Assembly (NCBI RefSeq): GCF_020165985.1
Contig: NZ_JAIUKZ010000018.1
Span: forward strand, 62,001 to 126,000
Reading direction: 5' to 3'
DNA length: 64,000 bases
DNA from: Bacillus sp. RAR_GA_16
Lineage (GTDB): Bacteria > Bacillota > Bacilli > Bacillales > Guptibacillaceae
Part shown: one piece after another, positions 1 through 10,900 of the stretch
Position numbering within the stretch: the stretch's first letter is position 1
Layout: the number at the start of each line of letters is the position of its first letter
Made by a program: the position numbers and the translations under genes
The notes under the pieces: model-generated
Seen by the model: only the letters and a program-made list of their open reading frames with translations
Database searches by the model: none
Told to the model about the DNA's origin: nothing

Positions 1-84
1 TTTCCATTGGAAGGCACTTCCTGTCTCTTAAGTAGTTTTCTTTATTTATATTCAAAGAACCAGAAATGTGATTGGTCATCTGTA

Positions 85-113
85 CGAAAAAACGCATCCG
101 ATGGATGCGTTTT
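85..113 (-). terminator. Intrinsic terminator of the M29 aminopeptidase gene
   Basis: An 11-bp perfect stem (89-99 with 103-113) closes a 3-nt loop. On the minus strand it is followed by a run of six T. It lies just past the stop codon at 119. Confidence 0.8.
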
Positions 114-118
114 ACCGA

Positions 119-1235
119 TTATTTTAGATTTTCTGGATTCAATACTTGTAGGGATTCAGGAACAAATTTGCCATCTTTTCGAATCAACTCGTCATCGAAC
201 CAGATTTCTCCTCCACCATATTCAGGACGTTGGATTAATACAAGGTCCCAGTGAACGGAAGAATCATTGCCATTTGGTGCTTCGTCATAAGCTTGTCCAG
301 GGGTAAAATGGAAAGACCCATCAATTTTTTCATCAAATAGGATGTCTTTCATCGGTTCACGAATGAAAGGGTTGACACCAATTGCAAATTCTCCAATATA
401 CCTCGCACCCTCGTCCGTATTGAGAATTTGATTAAGTCGTTCTGTATCATTTGCTACGGCATCAATCACTTTACCATTTTCAAATGTTAGCTGAACATTT
501 TCGAATACAAATCCATTATAAGGAGAAGGTGTATTGTACGTTATAACACCGTTCACACTCTCTTTCACAGGTGCTGTAAATACTTCCCCATCAGGTATAT
601 TTAGTTCTCCAGCACATTTTACAGCTGGGATATCCTTAATAGAAAAACTTAGGTTAGTATCAGGTGAAACAATTCGTACCTCATCAGCTTGATTCATGCG
701 ATTCCACAAGGGCATCCATCGCTTCACTCATCTTCGCATAATCCATCGTGCAAACATTGAAGTAGAAGTCTTCAAATGCTTCTGTGCTCATGCCAGACAG
801 TTGTGCCATGGAGGCATTTGGATACCTCATCACAACCCATTTCGTATGCTTCACACGTTGATTACTATGGACTTTTGTTTTATAGATTTGATTATATAAA
901 GCCATTTTTGCTTCAGGTACATCTGATAACTCATTAATGTTTTCTGATCCGCGAATTCCAATATACGCATCCATTTTTTTCATTTGATTTAGATCAATTT
1001 CAGCCCACTCTGTCATTTGTTCTTCCGTAGCGTTCATTAATAGCTCACGAAGAACTTGATTATCTCTTAAATTGACATGTGGGAAGCCCCCTGCTTTATG
1101 TACCTCTTTCACAATACTGCGAACGAGCGAACTATCTACATCGAAGGCTTCAATTAAGACGTGTTCACCTTGCTGAACTTTAGTTGAGTACTGGACTAAC
1201 TTCTCAGCGAACTCTATAATACGAGAATCAAACAT
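119..1235 (-). pseudogene. M29-family (thermophilic) aminopeptidase, frameshifted
   Basis: Metal-dependent aminopeptidase of family M29 (AmpS/PepS/AmpT type), which removes N-terminal residues from peptides in the cytoplasm. The N-terminal half reads from 1235 to about 690 (183 codons) and the C-terminal half in another frame from about 700 to 119. Together they give about 370 residues, slightly under the usual 400 or so. The C-terminal half keeps the family metal and catalytic region: [19 protein letters not shown] and the SSVHWD His/Asp pair. The frames join if one base is removed near 691-697, where minus-strand gtg-gaa-t-cgc-atg would become gtg-gaa-cgc-atg. The start at 1235 has an AGAGGGAG ribosome site. 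This is either a real single-base insertion or a sequencing error; the intact flanking codons favour a recent or artificial break. Confidence 0.8.
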
Positions 1236-1314
1236 ATTCTCCCTCTTTTCTCCAAATTAATAATGTTCTGCCTTCCTATTATACGCCCTACATTCACCTT
1301 TCTTCAAACATTAG

Positions 1315-1340
1315 AAAACCGGGCAAAGGCCCGGTTTTTT
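1315..1340. terminator. Bidirectional hairpin terminator between aldA and the aminopeptidase gene
   Basis: A 10-bp perfect stem (1315-1324 with 1329-1338) closes a 4-nt loop and abuts the aldA stop codon. The plus strand has a run of six T starting within the stem; the minus strand has only four before a break. It most probably ends aldA transcripts. Confidence 0.75.
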
Positions 1341-2789
1341 TTATTTAATATCTTGATCATATTCCATATAGATGACATGAGTCTTTAGGTACTCATTAAG
1401 ACCATGTTTTCCATCAGCACCACCTATACCTGATTGTCCCATACCAGCATGAAAGCCTTGAACCGCTTCAAAGTTTTCACGATTCACATATGTCTCACCA
1501 TATCGAAGGACGTTCGATGCCTTCATGACTTCATGCATGTTATCGCTAAAGATCGATGAAGATAGTCCATAATAAGTGTCGTTCGCCATTTCAAGTACTT
1601 TATCAAAATCACTATAAACAACAATTGGTAAAACAGGTCCGAAAATTTCTTCTTGAATGACATTCATCTCTTGCGATACATCAGTCAAAACAGTTGGTTC
1701 AAAGAAAAAGCCTTTATCTCGATCTAAACGTTTCCCACCAGTTCTTACAACGGCACCTGCTTTGACCGCATTGTTTACCATTTCTTCTACGGAGTCAATT
1801 TGCTGTTTGTTCGCTAGTGGACCAATGTCACATCCATCTTCATTTAATGAATCCCCAACTTTTGTGTTCTTAAACGATTCTGTTATTTTTGAAATGAATT
1901 CTTCGGCTACGTCTTCATGCACATAGACACGTTCTGCGTTTGTACAAGCCTGACCATTGTTCGTTATACGAGAAGTCGTAATTTTTTCAACGGCAAGGTC
2001 CACGTTCGCATGTTTGGTTACGATAGCAGGCGCTTTACCACCTAACTCAAGGTTCACTTTAGTAATGTTTTTGGCGGCCGCTTCCATCACTTTTGAACCT
2101 GCCGGATAGCTTCCTGTTAAACTAATCATTTGCACATCTGGTGAAGAAGCAAGAGGTGTACCAATGTCTGAACCTTTACCAGTCACTAAGCTAAATACTC
2201 CTTTAGGAACGCCAATTTCTTGGATAATACTTGCTAGTTCACAAGCTGTATTTGGGGTATATTGACTTGGCTTAATAATAATCGGACAGCCTGTAACAAA
2301 CGCTGGCGCAACTTTTCGAGCAAAGATGAACATTGGGAAGTTCCATGGTACAATTCCGCCAACAATTCCGATCGGTTTTTTAAGAACGAGAATATTTTCA
2401 TTTGGGCGATCACTTGGGAGCACTTCTCCTTCGTATCTTCTTGCCCAACCTGCCATATAGCGGAAATAATCAATTGTTAATTCCACTTCTGCCTTTGAAG
2501 CATCCACTGTTTTACCATTTTCTTCAGTTAACATGTGAATAAACGTCTCTTTTTTCTCTTCTACTTTATCTGCAATCTTATATAAATATTCCGCTCGTTC
2601 AATCGAGGGTTTTTTCTCCCAATCTCTTTGGGAAGCTTTTGCGGCCTTAATTGCACGCTCAACATCGTTCTCATCACTTTTAGGAATTCGGGATATGACT
2701 TCTTCTGTCGCTGGATTGATTACGTCAAGCATTTCTTCTGAATGGCTGTTTGTAAATTCACCGTTAATGTATAATTGATAGCTTTTCAC
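1341..2789 (-). CDS. aldA: Lactaldehyde/glycolaldehyde dehydrogenase, AldA-type
   Basis: NAD-dependent aldehyde dehydrogenase (482 residues) resembling E. coli AldA, which oxidises L-lactaldehyde to lactate and glycolaldehyde to glycolate. It shares AldA hallmarks not general to ALDHs: RRYEGE followed by SDRP.ENIL in the N-terminal half, and the C-terminal stretches YVNRENFEA.QGFHAG and SGIGGADGKHGL. The catalytic Cys is about residue 281 (NNGQACTNAERV) and the general-base Glu about 247 (LELGGKAP). The start is GTG at 2789, with AGGAGGT seven bases upstream. It is monocistronic and ends in a hairpin. No fucose or rhamnose genes are nearby, so the physiological substrate is inferred only. It is not close to the AldH enzymes of C30 carotenoid clusters. 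Confidence 0.85.
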   Translation of the reverse strand: MKSYQLYINGEFTNSHSEEMLDVINPATEEVISRIPKSDENDVERAIKAAKASQRDWEKKPSIERAEYLYKIADKVEEKKETFIHMLTEENGKTVDASKAEVELTIDYFRYMAGWARRYEGEVLPSDRPNENILVLKKPIGIVGGIVPWNFPMFIFARKVAPAFVTGCPIIIKPSQYTPNTACELASIIQEIGVPKGVFSLVTGKGSDIGTPLASSPDVQMISLTGSYPAGSKVMEAAAKNITKVNLELGGKAPAIVTKHANVDLAVEKITTSRITNNGQACTNAERVYVHEDVAEEFISKITESFKNTKVGDSLNEDGCDIGPLANKQQIDSVEEMVNNAVKAGAVVRTGGKRLDRDKGFFFEPTVLTDVSQEMNVIQEEIFGPVLPIVVYSDFDKVLEMANDTYYGLSSSIFSDNMHEVMKASNVLRYGETYVNRENFEAVQGFHAGMGQSGIGGADGKHGLNEYLKTHVIYMEYDQDIK

Positions 2790-2862
2790 TTGAAAGACCT
2801 CCTACATAGTGTTGGAGAACTGTTCCCAAGTTTGCCACATGATTAAACATATGATCACACAT

Positions 2863-3733
2863 TCAAACTGTTTCTTTTGTTAGGTCCCTCTTTTCAAGCC
2901 AAGTTTCTAGCTCTTTATGATGTCTTTTCATTTCTTCATATCCTTGGTTGTATAACGCGGTTAAACGTAGCTGTGACTTTTCTATCCGAGCTACTTCAAG
3001 AGGTGTCGAAGGTTGAATTATGAAGTAATTTTCTCGATTCGCCTCTATATGATCCAGTGTTTGATTGTAATGGACATAACGAGTTGTAATCGCTTTTGCA
3101 AGAGCAGGATTTTTCCGATAAAGACGTTGAATCATCCATGATAACTTTGATTTTTGCTTTCGATAACCTTCATTACGCGTTAAAACGACAACATGACTTT
3201 TATTTCCATCAGCTTCCGATTTTTGAACTGGAATCGGAATCTGTAATTCCGCCATCCAAGTGATAACGATTATTAATTTGAACGGGTGGCGCCATAAAAG
3301 GTAGTGAGCTCGAGGCTCTTAAAATCGAAAGGATCTGTTCACCATCATCTTTCTTATTAAAGTAATATGGTTTCCCTGTAGTAATATCTGTTGTACCAAT
3401 AACAAATTGCTCTGTCGCATTTTGAAACGTATTAAAATCAAAAGGTACGTGCATGGAAGGAATCTCGTCAAAGATTAAATCCATACCAAAAAGTTGTTTC
3501 TTACGGATTAAATTTTTGTAAGAGATGTATTCTGGATGATTAACATAATCAATGAGCACTGTTCGATTTCTTCCATTTTGTCTTGAAAGATAGGATGCCG
3601 CATTACACGCACCCGCAGAGACGCCAATAACGTATGGGAAATAGAGATTGTGTTCCATCAAATATTCTAAAACGCCCGCTGTATAGACACCTCTCATACC
3701 GCCACCTTCAAGTACTAGACCTACTGAATTCAT
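2863..3733 (-). pseudogene. Patatin-like phospholipase, frameshifted
   Basis: Patatin-family serine acyl hydrolase, about 290 residues when rejoined (usual size for the YjjU-like group). The N-terminal part (3733 to about 3240) has the oxyanion motif GGGMRGVYTAG, the nucleophile elbow GVSAG (Ser about 40) and the DGG motif carrying the catalytic Asp. The C-terminal part continues in another frame from about 3240 to 2863, with the family's conserved VVVLTRNEGY. Reading minus-strand gga-att-aca-gat-t-ccg-att-cca without the lone t gives GITDPIPVQ, as expected for the family. All catalytic residues lie before the break. Single-base insertion or sequencing error. Confidence 0.8.
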
Positions 3734-3827
3734 TCTAAAAATCCCCTTTTTTCAATCATCTACCATTAAGTTTACTGGAGTTGGAAATGAACCTCAAGAA
3801 AGCAGGCTTCGTTTCTTAATTGAATGT

Positions 3828-3856
3828 AAAAAGCTCCCTGCCAGTGCAGGAAGCTT
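3828..3856 (-). terminator. Intrinsic terminator after the 45-residue gene
   Basis: An 11-bp stem with one G-T pair (3831-3841 with 3846-3856) closes a 4-nt loop. On the minus strand it runs into five T. It starts four bases past the stop of the small gene at 3860. Confidence 0.85.
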
Positions 3857-3859
3857 CCT

Positions 3860-3997
3860 TTATTCTTCACGTTCTTCATTACGAATTGTTTTATGCCCTG
3901 TTGATGCTTCATGAGGGAACTTTGTTTGATCTGCTGATTTAGGTCGTTCACGTTCCATTCCTTTTTTCTTATGATCAAATGCCTTACCTCGGCCCAT
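3860..3997 (-). CDS. Small basic hydrophilic protein, 45 residues, unrecognised
   Basis: A 45-residue protein starting MGRGKAFDHKKKGMERERPK and ending in acidic residues; no Cys, no membrane segment. The start at 3997 is set by AAAGGAGGGG six bases upstream, and a strong terminator follows the stop, so it is a real expressed unit. The Gly/Arg/Lys-rich start resembles several short proteins of spore-forming bacilli, but I do not recognise the family and assign no function. A longer in-frame reading back to 4132 lacks a ribosome site and gives an implausible hydrophobic leader. Confidence 0.65.
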   Translation of the reverse strand: MGRGKAFDHKKKGMERERPKSADQTKFPHEASTGHKTIRNEEREE

Positions 3998-4014
3998 GTT
4001 ACCCCTCCTTTCAT

Positions 4015-4318
4015 CTCTTCCTATTCTCCCACTATCAGAAACAAAGTATCCGAAAAAAAATGAAATGGGTATGTATAGAAGGAGATGAAAGTGGCTATGA
4101 TAACTAGTGAAGAGGGAAGAACAAAAGTGCATAAGGAAAACGGAAGCTTTTAAGGAGATGGTCGCGTTGAACTACTCTGTTGGTAAAACAAGGCTCTAAC
4201 AACTTTCATTAGAAAGAGGTGTCTCCAAAAGACAACTACCGTTCTACCCCATCGCTTGTTTAGCAAACGCTAATAACTTCCTTCTTCATGAGGGTCTTAT
4301 CCTATCGGATAGGGCCCT
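4015..4318. other. Intergenic region without a supported gene
   Basis: About 300 bases between the 45-residue gene and argH. It holds a 12-bp inverted repeat (4291-4302 with 4307-4318) directly after the argH stop. That hairpin has no U-tract on either strand, so it could be an RNA 3'-end stabiliser or a weak terminator. A short plus-strand frame at 4091-4153 was considered and rejected. Confidence 0.5.
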
Positions 4319-5707
4319 TTATACGTTTTCTTTTACATTTAAATGCTCATGGGCTAAGCGAATCTGAATTGCGATTTGCTCTGGCGACGTGCCTCCATAG
4401 CTTTTTCGTGCATTCATCACATTAGCAGGCTTGAGCACTTCAAAAACATCTTCTTCAAATAAAGGGCTAAATGATTTAAATTCTTCCATCGTAAGATCAA
4501 GTAAATATTTCTTTCTTTCGATACCATAAAGAACAATCTTTCCAATGACTTCATGCGACTCACGGAACGTCATTCCTTTGTTAACAAGGTAATCTGCAAT
4601 ATCGGTTGCATTCGAATAATCTTCATTAACGGCTTGCTTCATGTTTTCTGTCTGTACTGTCATTGTTTCAATCATAGGCGCCAACAGTTGAAGAGCGCCA
4701 TCAAGCGTCTTAGCTGTATCGAACATGCCTTCCTTGTCTTCCTGCATGTCTTTGTTATAAGCAAGCGGCAGTCCCTTCAATACCGTTAACAAGCTAAACA
4801 AATTCCCATAAACTCGACCTGTTTTTGCACGAAGAAGTTCAGGAACATCTGGATTCTTTTTCTGGGGCATAATGCTCGAGCCTGTACAGAAAGAATCGTC
4901 TAGTTCGATAAATTGGAATTCCTGACTGCTCCAGATCACCAATTCTTCTGACAAGCGCGACATGTGCATCATTAGCATGGAAGCATTTGAAAGAAACTCC
5001 ACAATAAAATCACGGTCACTAACAGCATCCATGCTATTTGGATAAACCCCGTCAAACCCTAACAGTTCTGCCGTGCGATGGCGATCAATCGGAAAGGTTG
5101 TTCCAGCTAGTGCGCCTGCACCAAGCGGTAACATACACGTTCTCTTTAAGCTGTTTTGAAATCTTTCCTTGTCACGTTCAAACATCCAGAAATACGCGAG
5201 CATATGATGTGCAAATGAAACTGGTTGCGCACGCTGCAAATGTGTATAACCAGGTAGAACAGTTTCAACATGAGATTCAGCCTGGCTTAGAATCGCCTGC
5301 TGAACCTCTTCGATATGTGAAATAAAAAGATTCACCTTTTTTATTAGGTACATATGCATATCCGTGGCAACCTGGTCATTACGGCTTCTTCCAGTATGGA
5401 GCTTTCCTCCGACAGGTCCTATTTCATCAATGAGTGCTTTTTCAATGTTCATATGAATGTCTTCTTGAGATACATCATATTGGAATGTTCCATTCTGTAT
5501 GTGCTCAAGAACAACGTGTAAACCTCGCTTGATTTCTTCCATATCAGAGGAACTAATCACACCGCATTCACTAAGCATCTGAACATGGGCCAGACTGCCT
5601 TCGATATCTTCTTCTGCTAGTTCTTTATCATACTGGATCGAAGCTGTATATTCTTCTACAAGCTTATTCGTTTCTTTCGTAAAGCGTCCACCCCATAGCT
5701 TAGACAC
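4319..5707 (-). CDS. argH: Argininosuccinate lyase
   Basis: Catalyses the last step of arginine synthesis, splitting argininosuccinate into arginine and fumarate (462 residues, normal length). The fumarase/aspartase signature [12 protein letters not shown] sits near residue 280, and the N-terminus [20 protein letters not shown] is typical of ArgH. The start is GTG at 5707 with AAGGAG about eight bases upstream. It lies 12 bases after argG, and is the last gene of the arginine operon. Confidence 0.97.
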   Translation of the reverse strand: MSKLWGGRFTKETNKLVEEYTASIQYDKELAEEDIEGSLAHVQMLSECGVISSSDMEEIKRGLHVVLEHIQNGTFQYDVSQEDIHMNIEKALIDEIGPVGGKLHTGRSRNDQVATDMHMYLIKKVNLFISHIEEVQQAILSQAESHVETVLPGYTHLQRAQPVSFAHHMLAYFWMFERDKERFQNSLKRTCMLPLGAGALAGTTFPIDRHRTAELLGFDGVYPNSMDAVSDRDFIVEFLSNASMLMMHMSRLSEELVIWSSQEFQFIELDDSFCTGSSIMPQKKNPDVPELLRAKTGRVYGNLFSLLTVLKGLPLAYNKDMQEDKEGMFDTAKTLDGALQLLAPMIETMTVQTENMKQAVNEDYSNATDIADYLVNKGMTFRESHEVIGKIVLYGIERKKYLLDLTMEEFKSFSPLFEEDVFEVLKPANVMNARKSYGGTSPEQIAIQIRLAHEHLNVKENV

Positions 5708-5719
5708 ACTAACATCTCC

Positions 5720-6931
5720 TTATTGAGTTACTTTTTGTTTCTTATGCACTTCTGCATTTACTTTCGTCGGTAAGCCCCATAGTTTAATGAAGCCAACAGC
5801 AGCGTCATGGTCGAAGAGATCACCTTTAAGATAGGTAGCAAGCTGCTCGTTATAGAGAGAGTTCTCTGATTGACGTCCAACTACTGTGTTTGATCCTTTG
5901 TGTAATTTAAGACGAATCTTACCACTTACTACTTTCTGGGTTTCGTTAATGAATCCTTCAAGCGCCTGACGAAGTGGTGAATACCATAAACCATCATAGA
6001 TCAGTTTTGAAAGCTGTTGATCAATCGTCGTTTTGAACTGCGATACTTCACGAGTATGTGTTAAGAATTCTAATTCTTTATGGGCATTAATCAAAATGAG
6101 CGCGCCTGGATTTTCATATACTTCTCTTGATTTAATCCCAACAAGACGGTTTTCAATATGATCAATACGTCCAATACCGTGGACACCGCCGATTTCATTT
6201 AACTTTTCAATAAGATCAACTAGCCCCATTTGTTGACCATTCAAAGCTGTTGGGCGACCTTCTTCAAAATCGATCTCAATGTATTCAGGTTCATCTGGTG
6301 TAAGGTGAATTGGTGCTGTCCAATCAAATGCGGCTTCTGGTGCTTCTTGCCACGGATCTTCAAGTACACCAGCTTCACATGCACGCCCCCAAATATTGGC
6401 ATCAATTGAAAATGGATTATCAAGTTTAATAGGGATCGGAATGCCTTTTTCTTCTGCATAAGCAATCTGTTCGTCACGTGTCATGCCCCATTCACGAACA
6501 GGAGCGATCACTTTCAAGTCCGGATTCAACGCTTGAATCGATACTTCAAAGCGAACCTGATCATTTCCTTTTCCTGTACATCCATGTGCCACTGCCGTAG
6601 CTCCTTCACGTTCAGCCGCTTCAACGAGAAGCTTTGAAATGAGGGGACGTGACAATGCTGAGGATAGCGGGTATTTCCCTTCATATAATGCATTTGCTTT
6701 TAATGCTGGTAAAAGATAGTTCTCAGCAAGTAGTTCTTTCGCTTCAATCATATAAGCTTTTGAAGCACCTACGTTCAGTGCCTTCTCCTTGATCGTCTCA
6801 AGGTCTTTTCCTTCACCTACGTCAAGGCCTAGCGCAATAACCTCATACCCATATTTTTCTTCTAACCATTTTATCGAAATGGAGGTATCTAGACCTCCGG
6901 AATAAGCAAGAATGATTTTCTCTTTTGCCAT
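5720..6931 (-). CDS. argG: Argininosuccinate synthase
   Basis: ATP-dependent ligation of citrulline and aspartate to argininosuccinate. The N-terminal PP-loop is AYSGGLDTS, and [14 protein letters not shown]-like and GRQSENSLY segments follow. I place the start at the second in-frame ATG (MAKEKIIL, 403 residues, as in B. subtilis) because AAGGAG lies eight bases before it; the upstream ATG at 6940 is only three bases from that site. It sits 60-70 bases downstream of argF with no hairpin between, so it may be co-transcribed, with a possible extra ARG-box half site in the gap. Confidence 0.97.
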   Translation of the reverse strand: MAKEKIILAYSGGLDTSISIKWLEEKYGYEVIALGLDVGEGKDLETIKEKALNVGASKAYMIEAKELLAENYLLPALKANALYEGKYPLSSALSRPLISKLLVEAAEREGATAVAHGCTGKGNDQVRFEVSIQALNPDLKVIAPVREWGMTRDEQIAYAEEKGIPIPIKLDNPFSIDANIWGRACEAGVLEDPWQEAPEAAFDWTAPIHLTPDEPEYIEIDFEEGRPTALNGQQMGLVDLIEKLNEIGGVHGIGRIDHIENRLVGIKSREVYENPGALILINAHKELEFLTHTREVSQFKTTIDQQLSKLIYDGLWYSPLRQALEGFINETQKVVSGKIRLKLHKGSNTVVGRQSENSLYNEQLATYLKGDLFDHDAAVGFIKLWGLPTKVNAEVHKKQKVTQ

Positions 6932-6970
6932 GTCATCCACTCCTTATCTTTGTATTAATATCTATGATAA

Positions 6971-6984
6971 CGTATATTTATTCA
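6971..6984. promoter_or_regulatory. ARG-box-like half site upstream of argG
   Basis: On the minus strand this reads TGAATAAATATACG, close to the left half of the AhrC/ArgR consensus TGAATAATTATTCA. It lies in the argF-argG gap, 40-50 bases before the argG start. No clear sigma-A promoter accompanies it, so its role is inference. Confidence 0.35.
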
Positions 6985-7001
6985 AATTGCACGAAAAAAA
7001 T

Positions 7002-7970
7002 TTAACTTTTTAATAAAATTTTTAAAAGGGCTTTTTGAGCGTGCAAACGATTTTCTGCTTCTTGAAAAACAACTGAATGAGAACCATCAATTATTTCAGC
7101 TGTTACCTCTTCTCCCCTATGAGCCGGCAGGCAATGCATAAAGATGTAATTTTCATCAGCGTTTATGCATAACTGCTCATTCACCTGGTATGGTGCAAAC
7201 ACCGCCTCACGTTCAACTTGCTCATCTTCCTGCCCCATACTTGCCCAAACATCCGTAATCAAAACATCTGCATTCTTAGCAGCTGCAACCGGATCAGCGG
7301 TTACTTCAATGACTGAACCATTTTCTTTTGCTACTTCTTTTGCTTTCGCTACGATCGCTTCCTCTGGTTCATAACCTTCTGGACAGGCAATTGTGAAATG
7401 CATTCCCACTTTCGCAGCTCCTTCAATGAGTGAATGAGCCACGTTGTTTCCATCTCCGAAATAAGCTACTTTTAATCCGCTTAAATGACCTTTGTGTTCA
7501 ATAATCGTTAGTAAATCAGCAAGAATTTGCGCTGGATGATGTGTATCTGTTAGGCCGTTAATAACAGGAACGGAAGAAGCTTTCGCAAAACGTTCAATCG
7601 TTTCATGACCAAACGTTCGAATCATGACTCCATCAAGGTATCCTGCTAGTACATTAGCGGTATCTTCAACCGTCTCGCCTCTTCCAAGCTGGATGTCTTT
7701 TGAACTAAGAAACAACGCATGGCCGCCAAGCTGAAGCATCGCTACTTCAAATGATACACGCGTTCTTGTAGAAGATTTTTCGAAGATCATTCCAAGCACT
7801 TTTCCTTTTAATTCTTCATGAGGAATCCCTTCTTTTTGTAGCTTTTTCAATAGCTCAGCTTCTTGCAATAGATAATGAATCTCCTCGCTGCTCAGTTCAG
7901 CGATCGTTAGAAAATCTCTCCCTTTCATTCCTTCTGCGATTTCATTTTGCGTTTTTACAGATTGCATCAT
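7002..7970 (-). CDS. argF: Ornithine carbamoyltransferase
   Basis: Transfers the carbamoyl group from carbamoyl phosphate to ornithine, giving citrulline (322 residues). The carbamoyl-phosphate motif SSTRTR lies near residue 68, the ornithine-side HPAQ near 145, and HCLPAHR with its reactive Cys near 280. The start at 7970 is preceded by GGAAGG. It begins 13 bases after carB, as in the B. subtilis operon. Confidence 0.97.
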   Translation of the reverse strand: MMQSVKTQNEIAEGMKGRDFLTIAELSSEEIHYLLQEAELLKKLQKEGIPHEELKGKVLGMIFEKSSTRTRVSFEVAMLQLGGHALFLSSKDIQLGRGETVEDTANVLAGYLDGVMIRTFGHETIERFAKASSVPVINGLTDTHHPAQILADLLTIIEHKGHLSGLKVAYFGDGNNVAHSLIEGAAKVGMHFTIACPEGYEPEEAIVAKAKEVAKENGSVIEVTADPVAAAKNADVLITDVWASMGQEDEQVEREAVFAPYQVNEQLCINADENYIFMHCLPAHRGEEVTAEIIDGSHSVVFQEAENRLHAQKALLKILLKS

Positions 7971-7983
7971 TCCATCATCCTTC

Positions 7984-10900
7984 CTATCCGATTGTCGTTT
8001 CTTTCAATTGGTGCCAGTGCGCTAAACTGTTCACTTCAAGAGCATTAGAACGATCTAAATCCATTAACTGTAGCGTGTCAATATGTGTAAAACAAGGGAT
8101 TTTATATCTAGTGGCAAGCGCTCGGATTTGAAAGCCAGATCGTTCTTTTTCTCTTCCGATTGTTGGAATCGATACCACTGCATGTATATTTTCTTGCATT
8201 AGCGTTTCAACTTTATCCAAATCTTTTTCTATTGCGATTGATTGAATGCCTTTATGATTTAGAAATTCAGCTGTGCCAGGAGTTGCGTATATGGTGACAC
8301 CTTTTTTCTTCAGTTTCATAAGAGCATGACAAGCGGCTTCCTTTTGCTCCTCACTAATCGAACATAGGATTGAAGAAGGCAGTCTATCCCATGTTGACAC
8401 AATTGCCTTTCTTAATGCCCCTTCTGGTGTTTTCGCTATAGCAAGGACTTCTCCTGTAGACTTCATCTCTGGACCAAGTACATGGTCAACGTTTTTTAAC
8501 TTTCCATTTGAGAAGATTGGAAACTTCACGGTGTAATAAGGTTTTTCTTGTAATAATCCCGTTTCGTTTAATGAGTTCCCATCCAATTGCGCTTTAATCG
8601 CCCATTCAACCATTGGCACATTCGTTACTTTACTAATAACGGGTACCGTTCTCGAAGATCTTGGATTAATTTCTAGAACGTAAATGGTCCCTTGATCGAT
8701 GACAAATTGAATATTCATTAACCCTCGACATTCGAGCGCTTGAGATAACTTTTCAGCATACACCGTAATCATTTCTTTTTGCTCTTCTGTAATGGATACT
8801 GGTGGATAAATCGCAGTGCTATCACCAGAATGAACGCCCGCTCGTTCAAGGTGCTCCATAATGCCAGGAATGGCGATAGATTTTCCATCACAAATCACAT
8901 CGACTTCACATTCAATTCCTTCCACAAATCGATCGAGGAGGAACGGCCACATTTTCTTTGGACTGCTACCTAATTTTTGTGTATATCGTTTCAGTTCATC
9001 CATATGACGGAAAATAAACATGTTTTGACCGCCTATCACATAGGAAGGTCTAACAATGATCGGGAATCCTAACTCTGCAGCAAGTTCCTCCATTTCGTCT
9101 GGATGGTAAGCCATTTTCCCTTCAATGTAAGGAATCGAGAGAGAATCCAACAATTGATAAAATTGATCTCGGTCTTCGACTTTATTTATGTTTTTAACAG
9201 GTGTACCGAGGATTGGAACTCCACGCTCGTGCAACTCTTCCGCTAAATTAACAGCCGTTTGGCCACCAAATTGTACAGCCACTCCGATAATATGTTCCTT
9301 CTCAATAACCGCGAGGACATCTTCAAGTGAGAGCGGCTCAAAGTAAAGGCGATCGGCAACGCTGTAATCTGTGCTGACTGTTTCTGGGTTATTATTCATA
9401 ACAATCGCACGATAGCCTAACTTCTTAACTGCCTGTGTCGCATGAACAGAGCAATAGTCAAACTCCACACCTTGCCCGATTCGAATTGGCCCAGAACCAA
9501 GAACAAGGATGCCTGGTTCATTGATCTGCTCCACCTCATCGCTCCCTAAATACGTAGAGTAGAAATAAGGCGTGATGGCTTCAAACTCACCCGCGCACGT
9601 ATCTACTTGCTTCATTCCCCTCTGGATACCCGCTTCTTTACTCATACTCATGATTGAATCGATCGATTTTCCAGTTACTTTTGAAATGTAAGCATCACTT
9701 ACGTTTAATTGCTTAACATGAATCAGCAATTCTTCAGAAAGGTCAGTTTGACCCATTATCATTACTTCTGCTTCAACTATGCGCTTCACCTTATGAAGAA
9801 ACCAAGAATCAATGGCTGTCAATGATTGGATGTCTTCTATAGAATAGCCTCTTCGAAATGCTTCACTAATTAAAAAAAGTCTTTCATCCGTAGGCGTCAT
9901 GAGCTGTTCATTCAAATACTCTTGACTAACCTCCTCATATAAGCCAGTTAACGATTGATGACCACTCTCAAGGGATCGAACAGCTTTGTTTAAAGCACCT
10001 TCAAAACTTCGATCAATCGCCATCACTTCTCCTGTTGCTTTCATTTGCGTTCCAAGTACGCGATCACCTTCAGGAAACTTATCAAATGGGAACCTCGGTA
10101 TTTTGACAACTAAATAGTCAAGGGCAGGTTCAAAGGCTGCATACGTATTCCCCGTTATTGGATTTGGAAGCTCATCTAATGTAAAGCCAATGGCACATTT
10201 TGCAGCCATACGCGCAATCGGATAGCCTGTAGCTTTAGAAGCTAGGGCAGACGAACGACTTACCCGCGGATTCACCTCAATAATGTAATAATCGTTTGAA
10301 TCAGGGTTTAATCCAATTTGAATGTTACAACCCCCAATTACATCAATGGCACGAATTACTTTCAATGAAACGTTTCGTAACATCTGGTATTGATAATCAT
10401 TCAGCGTCTGAGATGGGGCAACAACAATCGAATCCCCTGTATGAATCCCAACAGGATCCATATTTTCCATGTTACAAACGATCATGCACGTATCGTTTTC
10501 GTCACGCATCACTTCATATTCGATTTCTTTCCAACCAAGCATGCTTTTTTCGATTAAAACCTGATGAATCGGGCTTAACGAAAGGCCACGTTCAACAATT
10601 TCAAGCAATGCGGTATCATCTGCTGCAAATCCACCGCCTTCCCCCCCCATTGTATAAGCTGGGCGAACCATGATCGGATAGCCAATTTCTCGAGCGAACG
10701 TTAACGCCTCTTCACTTGTCACGGCAATTTTTGATTCAGGTACTGGTTCACCGATATCTAGCATTAGCTGTCTAAACTTTTCACGATTCCTCGCCTTTTT
10801 GAATGGATTCAACAGACGTGCCAAGAAGTTCTACATTAAGCTTTTCTAAAATTCCTTTTTCATAAAGCTGAACGACAAGATTTAAACCTGTTTGACCACC

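Noticed and set aside
7-306. 99-codon plus-strand frame at the window start
   Set aside because: Crosses the aminopeptidase terminator and runs antisense to its C-terminal coding region; no ribosome site.
1341-2789. Carotenoid aldehyde dehydrogenase (AldH) for the crt pathway
   Set aside because: Sequence blocks match AldA-type lactaldehyde dehydrogenase and the gene is 28 kb from the crt locus.
4091-4153. Plus-strand 20-codon frame starting GTG after GGAG
   Set aside because: Has a plausible ribosome site but is very short, has no terminator and no recognisable family; coding cannot be told from chance.
4291-4318. 12-bp hairpin after argH as an intrinsic terminator
   Set aside because: No U-tract on the minus strand and only a weak one on the plus strand; kept as an inverted repeat within the intergenic entry.
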